Origin: Bryobacterales bacterium | GTDB taxonomy: Bacteria > Acidobacteriota > Terriglobia > Bryobacterales > Bryobacteraceae | Assembly: GCA_003166475.1 (NCBI GenBank) | Contig: PMVV01000219.1 | Location: forward strand, 1 to 33,517 | Length of the DNA stretch: 33,517 nucleotides | Reading direction: 5' to 3' | Part shown: in pieces, positions 1 through 9,200 of the stretch | How positions within the stretch are numbered: position 1 is the first letter of the stretch | How the letters are laid out: every line of letters begins with the position of its first letter | Translations under genes and position numbers: made by a program | The notes under the pieces: generated by a model | What the model saw: the letters and a program-made list of their open reading frames with translations, nothing else | Database searches by the model: none | What the model was told of the DNA's origin: nothing

Positions 1-77
1 AAAGGCGGCTGCGGCCAAGATTGGCCGCCCCACGGCCAGCCTCCTGTGGAATCGGCAGGTTGGAGGCGAGTCACACG
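1..77. other. Left edge, no gene seen
   Basis: Short GC-rich stretch downstream of the crystallin/lectin gene. I see no reading frame, hairpin with a T-run or RNA gene in it. Confidence 0.4.
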
Positions 78-968
78 TCAGAAGACGCGGATGGATAGGA
101 TGCGCCGCATGTCTTCGCCGCGGTCGTTGCGGAAGCCCGCCAAATCCGGCTGATCGTGCTCGATGCGGGCACGGCGGCCGCCGAACTCCTCCTCGCCGAA
201 CACTTCGACACCGCGCGCCCGTCCGAAGAATTTCACGGAGGCGAACCGCTCGATCAACGGGTCGGGGAGGCGGCGCACTTCTTCTCCGGCGCGCACGCAG
301 AACGATCGTCCGCGGTAGCCCGGTTCGCGATAGAAGCAGACGCCATCGCCGTCCATCCCCCAGCGGTGCTCGCGCTCGTCAAAGCGGCCGTAGTTGCGTT
401 CCCAGCGGCGTTCGCGGTCCCAGTCGTCGGCGTCGCGATCGCCGTCGCGGCGGGCGAGATCCGCCACGCGGCGGAACGTGAACCGCTGATTGGCTTCGCC
501 GTTGACGTCGTAAGTTTGCACTCTGGCGCCGTCGCGGGTGGATGCGTTGGGGATGTCCAGGGTTTTGCCCAGACGGTTGGTGATGAGGGCATTGCCGTCG
601 TTGGCCGGTGCGATGCGCCACTGTTGGCTGGGGCTGCCGGTGAATGGCATACCGCGCACGGGTGTGCTGTTACCCGGGCCCATGGCCTCCAGCGCGTTGC
701 CGTTCATGGCGTTGCGCAGGCACCAGAATCCGGGCTCGGAGGGCGCCACGTCCCATTGCTGGTTATCGGTGTTGCGCGCCGAGAACTGGATGACGCTGGT
801 TTGGTTGTTGCGGTCCAGATCGATTACTTTTCCGGATCTGACGTTGCCGATTTCGTAGCGGCCCGGCCCGTTGAATCCGCCTTGCGCCCAGGCCGGGAAG
901 GGCGTGCAAGCGGCTGCGGCCAGCGCCAAGGCGGCCGTCAGGCAAAGCCGCGATTTGAGAGTGGTCAT
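78..968 (-). CDS. Exported ricin-type lectin / beta-gamma-crystallin protein
   Basis: A 296-residue exported protein. The N-terminus has a basic start, a hydrophobic stretch and a cleavage-like AWAQ at about residues 26-30. Residues of about 35-165 look like a ricin-type beta-trefoil (RICIN/CBM13) with three QxW-like repeats (NQQW, SQQW, NQRF). A short Asp/Arg-rich linker follows. Residues of about 205-296 look like a beta-gamma-crystallin domain of the I36 peptidase-inhibitor type, with FYREPGYRG and a second FGEEEFGG strand. The ricin fold usually binds sugars and crystallin domains often bind calcium; a cell-surface or envelope role is inferred. I chose the ATG at 968, not one ten codons upstream, because GGAGG lies six bases before it. 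It diverges from deoC. The combination of domains is less common than either alone. Confidence 0.75.
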   Translation of the reverse strand: MTTLKSRLCLTAALALAAAACTPFPAWAQGGFNGPGRYEIGNVRSGKVIDLDRNNQTSVIQFSARNTDNQQWDVAPSEPGFWCLRNAMNGNALEAMGPGNSTPVRGMPFTGSPSQQWRIAPANDGNALITNRLGKTLDIPNASTRDGARVQTYDVNGEANQRFTFRRVADLARRDGDRDADDWDRERRWERNYGRFDEREHRWGMDGDGVCFYREPGYRGRSFCVRAGEEVRRLPDPLIERFASVKFFGRARGVEVFGEEEFGGRRARIEHDQPDLAGFRNDRGEDMRRILSIRVF

Positions 969-997
969 GGATCCTCCGTTACTGCCGAGACCCAGCA

Positions 998-1007
998 TAA
1001 CGCGTTA
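998..1007. promoter_or_regulatory. 10-bp palindrome between divergent genes
   Basis: TAACGCGTTA is a perfect palindrome in the 87-base gap between the divergent lectin/crystallin gene and deoC. Its place would suit an operator. Nothing else supports this. Confidence 0.25.
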
Positions 1008-1055
1008 CGCGCGCGCCGCGATACACTGGAGCGCGGAGCCTGGCGACCAAAAATC

Positions 1056-1751
1056 ATGAACTACACCTACCAAGACATGGCCAAGATGATCGACCACTCA
1101 CTGCTGAATCCCACGCTGACGGTGGACGATCTGGAGCGGGGCATTCAACTGGCGCTGGAGTACGACGTGGCGAGCGTGTGCATGATGCCGTATTACTTGA
1201 AGCGATGCGCCGAGGCATTGCGCGGCAGCCGGGTGAATGCCAGCACCACGATCGGCTTTCCGCACGGCGGCCACACCACGGCCGTCAAGGTGGCGGAGGC
1301 GCGGCAGGCGCTGGCGGATGGCTGCCAGGAGCTCGACCTGGTGGTGAATATCAGCAAGGTGCTCAGCGGCGACTGGAGCTATGTGCGCGCGGACGTTGGC
1401 GCGGTGATCGAGGCCGCACACGCGGCGGGACAGCGGGTCAAGGTCATTTTCGAGAATTGCTACCTGAGCGACGCGCAGAAGATCCGGCTGTGCGAAATCT
1501 GCGGGGAATTGCGGGCGGACTGGGTGAAAACATCCACCGGTTATGGCACGGGCGGCGCCACCATGGAGGATCTGGCGCTGATGCGGCGGCACTCGCCGGA
1601 CTACGTGCAAGTGAAAGCGGCCGGCGGCGTGCGCGACCTCGACGCGCTGCTGCAGGTGCGCGCGCTGGGCGTGTCGCGCGTGGGGGCTACGCGCACGGCG
1701 GCGATGCTGGACGAATGCAAGCGGCGGCTGATCGTTTCGAGCGCGGGGTGA
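1056..1751 (+). CDS. deoC: Deoxyribose-phosphate aldolase DeoC
   Basis: A 231-residue class I aldolase that splits 2-deoxy-D-ribose 5-phosphate into glyceraldehyde 3-phosphate and acetaldehyde, in cytosolic deoxynucleoside breakdown. The Schiff-base lysine is K158 in VKTSTGYGTGGAT, the second catalytic lysine is K187 in VKAAGGVR, and the proton-relay aspartate is D94 in ELDLVVN. The length fits the family. The frame stays open for 300 codons further upstream, but that part is the antisense of the lectin gene. The family N-terminus (DHSLLNPT) begins right after the ATG at 1056, so I use that start. No clear Shine-Dalgarno is seen. No other nucleoside-salvage gene is adjacent, so it probably stands alone. 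Confidence 0.92.
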   Translation: MNYTYQDMAKMIDHSLLNPTLTVDDLERGIQLALEYDVASVCMMPYYLKRCAEALRGSRVNASTTIGFPHGGHTTAVKVAEARQALADGCQELDLVVNISKVLSGDWSYVRADVGAVIEAAHAAGQRVKVIFENCYLSDAQKIRLCEICGELRADWVKTSTGYGTGGATMEDLALMRRHSPDYVQVKAAGGVRDLDALLQVRALGVSRVGATRTAAMLDECKRRLIVSSAG

Positions 1752-1796
1752 GTGTACTAACGAGACCACTCGTTCGACCGCTGCATGCGTCATTGT

Positions 1797-1825
1797 TCGT
1801 CATGGGGTTGTAAACGGTTTATAAT
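1797..1825 (+). promoter_or_regulatory. Candidate promoter for bactofilin
   Basis: TCGTCA (1797-1802) and a perfect TATAAT (1820-1825) are 17 bases apart in the gap after deoC. Transcription would start about 90 bases before the bactofilin gene and could continue into the methyltransferase. Confidence 0.5.
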
Positions 1826-1925
1826 CGGGTGAGGGTTGGGCCGGTGCCCGATGCCCGACCCATTTTAGACCGGGCAAGCACGGTCGCGATCGCACTGATA
1901 CTCCAGAAAAGGGGGACCGCCGCAA

Positions 1926-2513
1926 GTGAGCGTTTGGAATAAGCAGCGCCGGGAGGAAGAACCTTCCGGTCCCTTGAACACGAATCCCATCAGGCCCGCG
2001 CCTCCCGCGCCGGCTGTAGAAACCAAGAAGGAGGCAACAACTTTGTCCAGCATGTCCAGCATGCCCGTAGGGAGGATGGAACCGGAACCGGCGCGCGGCG
2101 GGTCGGCCACCATCGGAAAGGCCGTCAAGATTGCCGGCCAGATTTACAGCCGCGAAGATCTGTACGTGGATGGCGATGTGGAGGGCACCATCGAACTGCT
2201 GGATCACAAGCTCACCATAGGCCCGAACGGCAAGGTCCACGCGGGCGTGAAAGCTCGGGAGGTGGTCGCGCTGGGGGTCATTCAAGGCAACGTGGAAGCC
2301 AGCGAGCGGATCGAGATTCGCAAGGACGCCAAACTGGTGGGCGATATCAAGACCGCCCGGATCGTGATTGAGGACGGGGCATATTTCAAGGGGAGCATCG
2401 ATATCGTCAAGTCGGAGCCGAAGGTGGCTCCCAGCCAGCCGCGCCCGCAGCCCGCGCCGGCTCCCGCATCGCCCGTGGCCAACGCGGCGAGCGCGGCGGA
2501 CGCGAAGCGTTAG
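1926..2513 (+). CDS. Bactofilin (polymer-forming cytoskeletal protein)
   Basis: A 195-residue protein. Residues of about 60-155 form the bactofilin beta-helix, seen as repeated short strands with glycines (GQIYSREDLYVDGDVEG, then ALGVIQGNVEAS, then DGAYFKGSIDI). The domain is flanked by disordered Pro/Ala-rich tails, which is usual for the family. Bactofilins self-assemble without nucleotide into filaments that scaffold cell shape, stalks or envelope enzymes. The start is a GTG preceded by a GGGGGA tract ten bases upstream; a later ATG at 2043-2060 would remove only tail. The next gene, a methyltransferase-like protein, follows after 15 bases and is probably co-transcribed. Confidence 0.88.
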   Translation: MSVWNKQRREEEPSGPLNTNPIRPAPPAPAVETKKEATTLSSMSSMPVGRMEPEPARGGSATIGKAVKIAGQIYSREDLYVDGDVEGTIELLDHKLTIGPNGKVHAGVKAREVVALGVIQGNVEASERIEIRKDAKLVGDIKTARIVIEDGAYFKGSIDIVKSEPKVAPSQPRPQPAPAPASPVANAASAADAKR

Positions 2514-2528
2514 CCGGCTGGCGGGGAT

Positions 2529-3230
2529 GTGGGGTTGTTGAGCGAACGGCTGAAGGGCTTTCTGCGCGGCTCTCGCTCGGCCGCGGAGGGTCCGCCGGCC
2601 CATGGTGGGAGTGCGCTGCCCTTTTTCTCGAGGCCCGACCGGGGAGAAGTGTTGGAGACGCGCCTGAGCCGGGGCCTGGATCAGTTCTTCGGCTCTTTCC
2701 GCGATCAGACCGGCCTGTCGATCCTGGATCTGGGCGGGGCCCACCAGGAAAACGTCAACTTCATCACCAGCCTCGGACACAAGTTCTACTCCGAGGATTT
2801 CCTCCGCATCTTCCGGGAGACTTTCGGGGAGGATATCGCGGACCAATCCAATCCGGGGCGAATCGATTACTTCCTGCGGCGGAGCCTGGAATATCAGGAT
2901 GAACAATTCGACGGCGTGCTGGCTTGGGACGCGCTCGAATACATGGAACCCGCGCTGCTGGCGGCCACCGCCGGCCGCTTGCTCCGCATTCTGAAGCCTA
3001 AGGGTTACCTGCTGGCGATTTTTCATTCGGCCGAGCGCAAGCAGACGGTGCCCTGTTACAGCTTTCGCATTCAGGATTTGCGCACGCTGCAGGTTAGCCG
3101 GCAAGGCGAGCGCAACGCCTCGCAGCAATTGTTCAATAACCGCAGCCTGGAGAAGCTGTTCCAGAAGTTCGAGTCGGTAAAGTTTTTCCTGGCGCGCGAC
3201 AGTCTGCGGGAAGTGATTGCGCGAAAATGA
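2529..3230 (+). CDS. Class I SAM methyltransferase-like protein
   Basis: About 233 residues, from a GTG start shortly after bactofilin. The pattern is that of a Rossmann-type methyltransferase of the Methyltransf_11 kind. The motif I position reads ILDLGGAHQENV (about residues 58-69), which is weaker than the usual GxGxG. Motif IV reads FDGVLAWDALEY, followed by a helix and KPKGYLLAIFHS. The glycine loop is degenerate, so SAM binding should not be assumed. The substrate is unknown. The short spacing suggests an operon with bactofilin. Confidence 0.6.
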   Translation: MGLLSERLKGFLRGSRSAAEGPPAHGGSALPFFSRPDRGEVLETRLSRGLDQFFGSFRDQTGLSILDLGGAHQENVNFITSLGHKFYSEDFLRIFRETFGEDIADQSNPGRIDYFLRRSLEYQDEQFDGVLAWDALEYMEPALLAATAGRLLRILKPKGYLLAIFHSAERKQTVPCYSFRIQDLRTLQVSRQGERNASQQLFNNRSLEKLFQKFESVKFFLARDSLREVIARK

Positions 3231-3242
3231 GCGGGGGACGAC

Positions 3243-3271
3243 TTGAGAAATCTAAAGTTGTAGTTTAGAAT
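3243..3271 (+). promoter_or_regulatory. Strong candidate promoter at the ATPase start
   Basis: TTGAGA (3243-3248) and TAGAAT (3266-3271) are separated by 17 bases. The -10 box ends six bases before the ATG at 3278, so transcription would begin at or next to the start codon. Confidence 0.6.
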
Positions 3272-3277
3272 ACTCAT

Positions 3278-4444
3278 ATGCGCTTCGTGCCGCGAGCCGT
3301 CCAGCCGGCGGTATTGGAGGCGGCCCGCAGTTTCCCGGCGGTGGTGGTGACCGGGCCGCGCCGGACCGGGAAGACCACCTTGCTGCGCCGGCTCTTCCCG
3401 CGCGCCACCTACGTGCTGCTGGAAGACCCGGACGTGCAGGCCCGCGCGCGTTCCGATCCCCGCGCGCTCATTGAGGAACTGCGCGTCCCGGTGCTGTTCG
3501 ACGAGATCCAGAACGCGCCGGATCTGCTGGCTTACATCTGCACCCGCGTCGATCGGAAACCTCGCGCAATGGGCAAATGGTTGTTCACCGGCTCCCAAGA
3601 AGCTCCCCTCATGCGGGGGGTGAGCGAGTCGATGGCCGGGCGCGCCGCCATCCTGCAACTGCTGCCGTTCAGCCTGGCGGAGACGGATCGTGTCAGCCTG
3701 CTTCACGGCGGCTATCCCGAGGTACTGGCCCGTCCGGCCGGGCGCGCGTTGTGGTTCAGTTCCTACATCCAGACGTACCTCGAACGCGACGTGCGCGCGG
3801 TCAGGAACATCCGCGACCTGACAGCTTTTCGCCGCCTCCTCGCGATGTTGGCAAGGCGCCACGGCGAGGTCCTGAACATGACCGATCTGGCGGCTCCGCT
3901 GGGCGTCTCCGTGCCGACCATCGGAGACTGGTTGCACGTTCTGGAGATCACCGGGCAGATCATGCTGGTGCCGCCCTACTTCGAGAACTTCGGCAAACGC
4001 CTCATCAAGTCGCCCAAGATATATCTGGGGGATTCGGGGATGGCTTGCTACCTGCTTGGGATCGCCACGCAAGCCGAGCTGGACCGGTCGCCCTTTCTCG
4101 CCGCGCTGTTCGAAGGATACGTGGCCGCGGAGATTCTGAAGAGCCAGGCGAACCAGGGCCGGCGCAAGGAACTGTACCATTTCCGCGATCAACAGGGGCT
4201 GGAGGTGGATTTCCTCTTTCCGGCCCGCGACGGCGGTCTTTGGATGGTGGAGTCGAAAGCCTCCAAGACCGTCCTGCCGGCCATGGCGGGACCGATGGAG
4301 TCTTTGCGCCGGTCGATAGGCAAGCATGGTCCGGTGCGCATGACCGTAGTGCATCGGGCATCCACCACGGCGCCGCGAAGCCGCGGGGTTGCGCCGGGGG
4401 TGGAGGCGCTGGATGTGCGGGAATTTGTGGAGGCGCTTTGTTAG
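3278..4444 (+). CDS. AAA_14 ATPase with DUF4143 domain
   Basis: A 388-residue ATPase. Walker A is GPRRTGKTT at residues 26-34 and Walker B is VLFDEIQ with D75/E76. A WLFTGSQEA strand near residue 105 resembles the sensor segment of this family. The C-terminal part, from about residue 180, carries a winged-helix-like stretch (NMTDLAAPLGVSVPTIGDWL) and then the DUF4143 nuclease-like fold with EVDFLF and VESKAS, reminiscent of a PD-(D/E)xK core. The family is widespread and poorly understood. No Shine-Dalgarno precedes the ATG, which fits the leaderless promoter just upstream. No partner gene is obvious. Confidence 0.85.
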   Translation: MRFVPRAVQPAVLEAARSFPAVVVTGPRRTGKTTLLRRLFPRATYVLLEDPDVQARARSDPRALIEELRVPVLFDEIQNAPDLLAYICTRVDRKPRAMGKWLFTGSQEAPLMRGVSESMAGRAAILQLLPFSLAETDRVSLLHGGYPEVLARPAGRALWFSSYIQTYLERDVRAVRNIRDLTAFRRLLAMLARRHGEVLNMTDLAAPLGVSVPTIGDWLHVLEITGQIMLVPPYFENFGKRLIKSPKIYLGDSGMACYLLGIATQAELDRSPFLAALFEGYVAAEILKSQANQGRRKELYHFRDQQGLEVDFLFPARDGGLWMVESKASKTVLPAMAGPMESLRRSIGKHGPVRMTVVHRASTTAPRSRGVAPGVEALDVREFVEALC

Positions 4445-4452
4445 ATTAGAAT
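4425..4452 (+). promoter_or_regulatory. Candidate promoter for the small exported protein
   Basis: TTGTGG (4425-4430) and TAGAAT (4447-4452) are 16 bases apart, overlapping the end of the ATPase gene. The -10 box equals the one before the ATPase. Confidence 0.4.
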
Positions 4453-4479
4453 TCTAGTCGGATGGTAGTTGGAGGATCG

Positions 4480-4938
4480 ATGAGAAACATCGGAAACATA
4501 CTGTTTGTGTTGTTGCTGTCGGTTTTGGCCCGTCCGTTGTTCGCCCAGGGCGCGCCGCCCCAGGTGGCCGCCGACCAGCCTTACGTCATGGAGTACTATT
4601 ACAAAGTGCAGTGGGGGCATCAGCAGGAATTTCTGCAGCTCTTTCTGAAGAACCACTACCCGTTGCTCCGCAAGCAGGTCGAGAGCGGCCGTATGATCTC
4701 GGTGAAAATCGAGCAGCCCGCCAACCATATGACCGAGGATGCGCGCTGGGACTATCGCGTCACGATCCGGTTCAAGAACTCCACCCTGGGGACCACCGCG
4801 AATCCCGACGAAGATCGTCTGATCAAGCAACTCTGGCCCGACCAGGAGACTTATAAACGCGAGGAACAACGGCGGTTCGAAATCTTGCTGGCCCACTGGG
4901 ATCTTCCAGTGACCGACATCACGCCGTCGGGAAAATAG
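4480..4938 (+). CDS. Small exported protein, function unknown
   Basis: A 152-residue protein with a signal peptide (MRNIGNILFVLLLSVLARPLFAQ, predicted cleavage after about residue 22). The mature part is charged and aromatic (YVMEYYYKVQWGHQQEF; ARWDYRVTIRF) and has no cysteine. The size and the repeated beta-like strands recall a ferredoxin-like or dimeric alpha-beta barrel, but I do not recognise a family. The ATG at 4480 has GGAGG four bases upstream, so it is preferred to an ATG six codons earlier. Confidence 0.65.
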   Translation: MRNIGNILFVLLLSVLARPLFAQGAPPQVAADQPYVMEYYYKVQWGHQQEFLQLFLKNHYPLLRKQVESGRMISVKIEQPANHMTEDARWDYRVTIRFKNSTLGTTANPDEDRLIKQLWPDQETYKREEQRRFEILLAHWDLPVTDITPSGK

Positions 4939-5102
4939 GCGCACCGCGCCAATTTACTGATATAAGGGCACTTAAATCGTAAATATGATTGGTGGCGCGC
5001 ACCCGTTGTTTCGGATCGAGCTCGCACTGGCACCTAGGGCCCAGTGAAAACCAAAGCGTTTGATGAAACGTTTGGCGTGTCTCGATTCACTACCTGACAG
5101 CT
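4939..5102. other. AT-richer gap before the accessory island
   Basis: The base composition is more AT-rich than in the neighbours (for example around 4951-4990). TATAAG (4961-4966) and TATGAT (4984-4989) resemble -10 boxes, but neither has a good -35. No gene was found. Confidence 0.35.
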
Positions 5103-5361
5103 ATGCAGACGAACGCCGATACAACGCCCCTACTCACGGTGCCCGAAGTGGCACACAGGCTTTGCCGTCTCCCCAAGGAGCGTCCGCTCCTGGGCGGATT
5201 CCAGGAAACTGCCGGGAATCAAGGTCGGCCGCCAATGGCGCTTCCGTTGTGAAGTTGTCCATAAGTGGTTGGAGGCTCGCGAGCAGAAAATATCAAAAAT
5301 ATCTTCGCCCTCTTTGCAATCGTTTACCACCAAACTCGGCAACAACGGCATCTACGGCTAG
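5103..5361 (+). pseudogene. Frameshifted excisionase-type HTH protein
   Basis: Two frames join into one recognisable protein of about 85 residues. From the ATG at 5103 the first frame gives LLTVPEVAHRL. From 5161 the second gives AVSPRSVRSWADSRKLPGIK, then KVGRQWRFRCEVVHKWLE, ending at TAG 5359-5361. Together this is the MerR-like winged helix (HTH_17) of excisionase-family DNA-binding proteins. The break lies at GGCTTTGCC (about 5159-5167); one extra T accounts for it. Possible causes are a real mutation, a sequencing error, or +1 slippage on CTT-T. It lies upstream of the RHS operon and might once have regulated it or a mobile element. Confidence 0.7.
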
Positions 5362-5417
5362 GAGATTTCTTGCGTTGGGCTTATGCTTTCTGCTTCGGGA
5401 AAGCGAGGCCCTTTTTC

Positions 5418-6203
5418 ATGATGATTCTGAATCCGAAAGTGCCAGTGGCGCTTTTGGCTCTGGCTGTGGGCTATTCGGCGGCGGCGTACGCCGGGACTTC
5501 GGGACAAGCAACCGCGTTGCTGGCGCGGTCATTGGCCGCCCTGTCGTCTGGACAAACCATCCGGGATGTCAAGCTACAGGGCGCAGTAAACTACGTCGCC
5601 GGTTCCGACGAGGAAACCGGACCCGCGACGCTTGAGGCCGCGGGTGATGTCCAGAACCGCGTCGTGTTGAACCTCAGTGGCGGCCAACGCACCCAGATAC
5701 AAAACGGTGTACTGGCTTCGTCAACGGGACCGGACGGCCAAACGCAACTGCTGCCGTTGCACAATTCCCTGAATCCCGCCGCCTGGTTTTTTCCCGCCCT
5801 CCTCGTCCAGGGGCTTCTGCAGGACCCCAGCTATTCCGTGACGTATGACGGGATTGAAGACCTCAACGGCGCTTCCGCACACCACTTCAGCGCGGTGCGC
5901 GCTCCGTCGGGGCAGGGCGATGCCCAGACCATGGCCCTGCTTGGCCAACTCTCGGCGTTTGACCTGTATTTGGACACGGGCACGTTGCTCCCTGTGTCGC
6001 TGGCCTTCAACACGCATCCCGGCAACAACGCGTTGCAGGATATTCCCATCTCGATTGAGTTCTCCGGCTACGGGAAGACGTCCGGTGTCATGACGCCCCT
6101 GCACATTCAGAAATACCTTCAGCGCAGCCTGCTCCTCGACATCTCTGCCCCGAGCGTGTCCATCAATTCCGGCCTGGCGCCGGGCGATTTCCAGATCCAG
6201 TAG
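5418..6203 (+). CDS. Exported protein of unknown function next to RHS
   Basis: A 261-residue protein with an N-terminal signal (MMILNPKVPVALLALAVGYS, cleavage near AYAG). The mature protein looks like mixed beta strands with the spacing of a LolA/outer-membrane-lipoprotein-sorting-like fold (for example FDLYLDTGTLLPVSLAFNTH and IEFSGYGKTSGVMTPLHIQKYL). That likeness is my reading and is weak. The frame is open 51 codons further upstream, where it overlaps the HTH pseudogene; the signal peptide argues for 5418. The RHS gene starts 11 bases after its stop, so the two are almost certainly co-transcribed. Confidence 0.65.
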   Translation: MMILNPKVPVALLALAVGYSAAAYAGTSGQATALLARSLAALSSGQTIRDVKLQGAVNYVAGSDEETGPATLEAAGDVQNRVVLNLSGGQRTQIQNGVLASSTGPDGQTQLLPLHNSLNPAAWFFPALLVQGLLQDPSYSVTYDGIEDLNGASAHHFSAVRAPSGQGDAQTMALLGQLSAFDLYLDTGTLLPVSLAFNTHPGNNALQDIPISIEFSGYGKTSGVMTPLHIQKYLQRSLLLDISAPSVSINSGLAPGDFQIQ

Positions 6204-6214
6204 GAGAGACGACC

Positions 6215-9200
6215 ATGAATCGTTACACGTTGTTTGCTCTCGCTTGCGGAATGGTCCCCGCCACCTTGTGTGGCCAGCCGGCAACGGGTGTACCGGCATT
6301 CGGCAGCTTCAGTGGCGGCCCCTTCGACGTCGTTAACAACAGCAACCTGAACGTCCACTTCGAGATACCGATCATCAACAAGGCCGGCCGTGGAACACCC
6401 TTTGCGTACACGCTGACGTACGATAGCTCGGTCTGGTACCCAACAGGGGGCGTGTGGATGCCCGTGAACAACTGGGGCTGGAAGGCGGCAACGGCGGTTG
6501 CACTGACCGGCCACGTTTCTTATGGTTCCAGCCCTCAGTCATGCCTGGGCACAAACTTCACCGTGTACGCAGGCTGGGGGTATTACGACCCTTATGGCGT
6601 CGCGCATTACTTTCCTGGCACGTTAGCGTATCCGATCCCGCCGCAGGGTTGTGGCACCTGGCAAGATTACCTCAACAACGTCGCGGCCTCGGACGGCTCC
6701 GGCTATTCCATGAGCTTCAGCGTAGCCGGCGGGACGCCTACCGTCACGAGTCTGTTATCGCCGAACGGCACGACAATTAGCGCACCGCTGGGACCCTATG
6801 GCCAACCGCCCAGCGGAGCCGGCTCGCTTACCGACCGCAACGGCAACATCATCACCATCTCGACCGGCTCCACAGCGACCTTTACCGACACCCTCGGAGA
6901 CACCGCGCTAACGGTGTCCGGGTCCGGAACGCCTTCCAGCCCGACCGTTCTGTCATACACCAACCCGCAGACCACCACCTCGTCCTACAAGATCAACTAC
7001 ACCGCATACACCGTGCAAACGGCCTTTGGCTGCCCGAGCATCACCGAGTATGGCGCTTCCGCCCAGAACCTGGTCAGCAGCATCACGCTGCCCGACAATA
7101 CAACGTATTCCTTCGGCTACGAGACCGCGCCGGGGCATTCGCCGAACGTCACGGGCCGCTTGGCTTCAGTTACGCTGCCCACCGGCGGCACGATCAGCTA
7201 CAGCTACACGGGAGGGTACAACGGCATTACATGTGCGGACGGCACGGCCGCCACGCTCCACCGCACTACGCCGGACAGCGCCACGGCATGGGTGTACGCC
7301 CACGCCGAGACTGGCTGCACCTCCGGATCGACGTGGTGTACCACGATTACGGATCCGTCGAGCAATGAGACCGATTTGAGCCTTACGCCCGCGACGACGG
7401 GCGGGGTTACCAACGGCTATGAGCTGCAGCGCTTGGTGTACCAGGGTGCGAAGACCACGCTGCTCCAAGCGCTGGACACCTGTTACAACGGCGCTTCCCC
7501 GCCATGCCCGACCGCCATACTCACATCCTTCCCGCCCTCGCCGGTCATCAACCGCACCATCCCAGGCGGTTACACTCTGCAAGCCTACAAGACGACGAAC
7601 TATAACGGCGTTCTTCCCACGGAAGTCGATGAGTACGATTACGGCAACGGCGGCCAGGGGACCCTGCTGCGGAAGACAATCACCAGCTACGCGGCGCTGG
7701 GAAACAACATCATAGACATGCCCGCCTCCATCACGGTCGAGACGGGTGGCGGCACGGCGGTGGCTAAGACCACTTACACTTATGACTACGGCGGTGTGAC
7801 CGCTACAACGGGCACGCCCCAGCACGCCAACCCGACCGGCAGCCGCGGCAACGCGACCACCATTCAGTATCAGACGGGTGCCTCATCCAGCATCAGCCAA
7901 ACGTACACCTACTACGACACCGGCACCGTGAACGTCTTTACGGACGTCAACGGCGGCCAGACTACTTACACTTACGGCACCCTGGCCGCCACCTGCGGCA
8001 ACTCCTTCGCTACCGGCATTACCGAGGCCGTCAACACCCTGAAGCAATTCTACGTGTGGAATTGCAACGGCGGCGTGAGCACCTCCACCGAGGACGAAAA
8101 CAGCCAGTACTGGTACACCACCTACAATGACCTGAACTATTGGCGGCCTACATCCACCGCCGACCCCGCTTCCGCGACGACGAATCTCAATTACCATACC
8201 GGCCCGTTCGCCAGCGAGAGCACGCTGAATTTCAACGGAACTACCTCCACAGTGGACACCCGAACTACACTGGACGGCCTCGGCCGTGCGTGGTGGACTC
8301 AGCGCCAGCAAGGGCAGGGGTTAAACAGCTATGACACGGCGCAAACCCTATACGACGCCGAGGGCCGCCCATGGAAGACAACCGTGCCGTTTACCAACGC
8401 CGCGCCGACGTCGACCACACAGAACAACACCACCGCCCCCTATACGCAGACGACCTACGATGCCTTGGGCCGCCCGCTCACCGTGACCGACAGCGGCAAC
8501 CCCCCGGGAACCACCACTTACACCTACCTACAAACCCCCTCCAACCACGTGGGCTTCGATGTGCTGGTTACCGTCAGCGGCGGCCAGACTTTCAAGAAGC
8601 AACTGGAATACGATGGCCTGGGGCGCCTGACTTCGGTCTGCGAGATCACTTCCGCGTCTGGCATCGGCGCCGGCAACTGCGCCCAAAGCGTTTCGCAAAC
8701 CGGTTTCTGGACCACGTACACATACGACGTGCTGAACAACATCCTGACGGTTAAGCAGAATGCCCAATCCAGCATTTCATACCAAACGCGCACTTATGCC
8801 TACGACGGTCTAAGCCGCATGACTTCCGAGCAGAATCCGGAGACCAGCGGATCGGCCTACACCTACACGTTTGACACGGACACCACATGCGGCACGCATA
8901 ATGGCGACATGGTCAAGCGGGTCGATCCGTACGGCACGGTGACCTGCTACGCTTATGATGCATTGCACCGTCTCACCGGCGTCACCTATCCCAGCGGCGG
9001 TTACTCCAGCGTGACCCCGTCGAAAACCTACGTCTACGATTCCGCGACCGTCAACAGCACCCCCATGGCGTATGCGATGGGCCGGTTGGCTGAGGCCTAC
9101 ACCGGAAGCTCCAAGACTACCGATCTGGGATTCAGCTACACCAATCGCGGCGAAGCGGCCGGTGTCTACCAATCCTCCCCGCACTCGGGCGGCTATTACC

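Noticed and set aside
156-1055. Long open frame reading into deoC from upstream
   Set aside because: It is the antisense of the lectin/crystallin gene; the DeoC family N-terminus begins at 1056.
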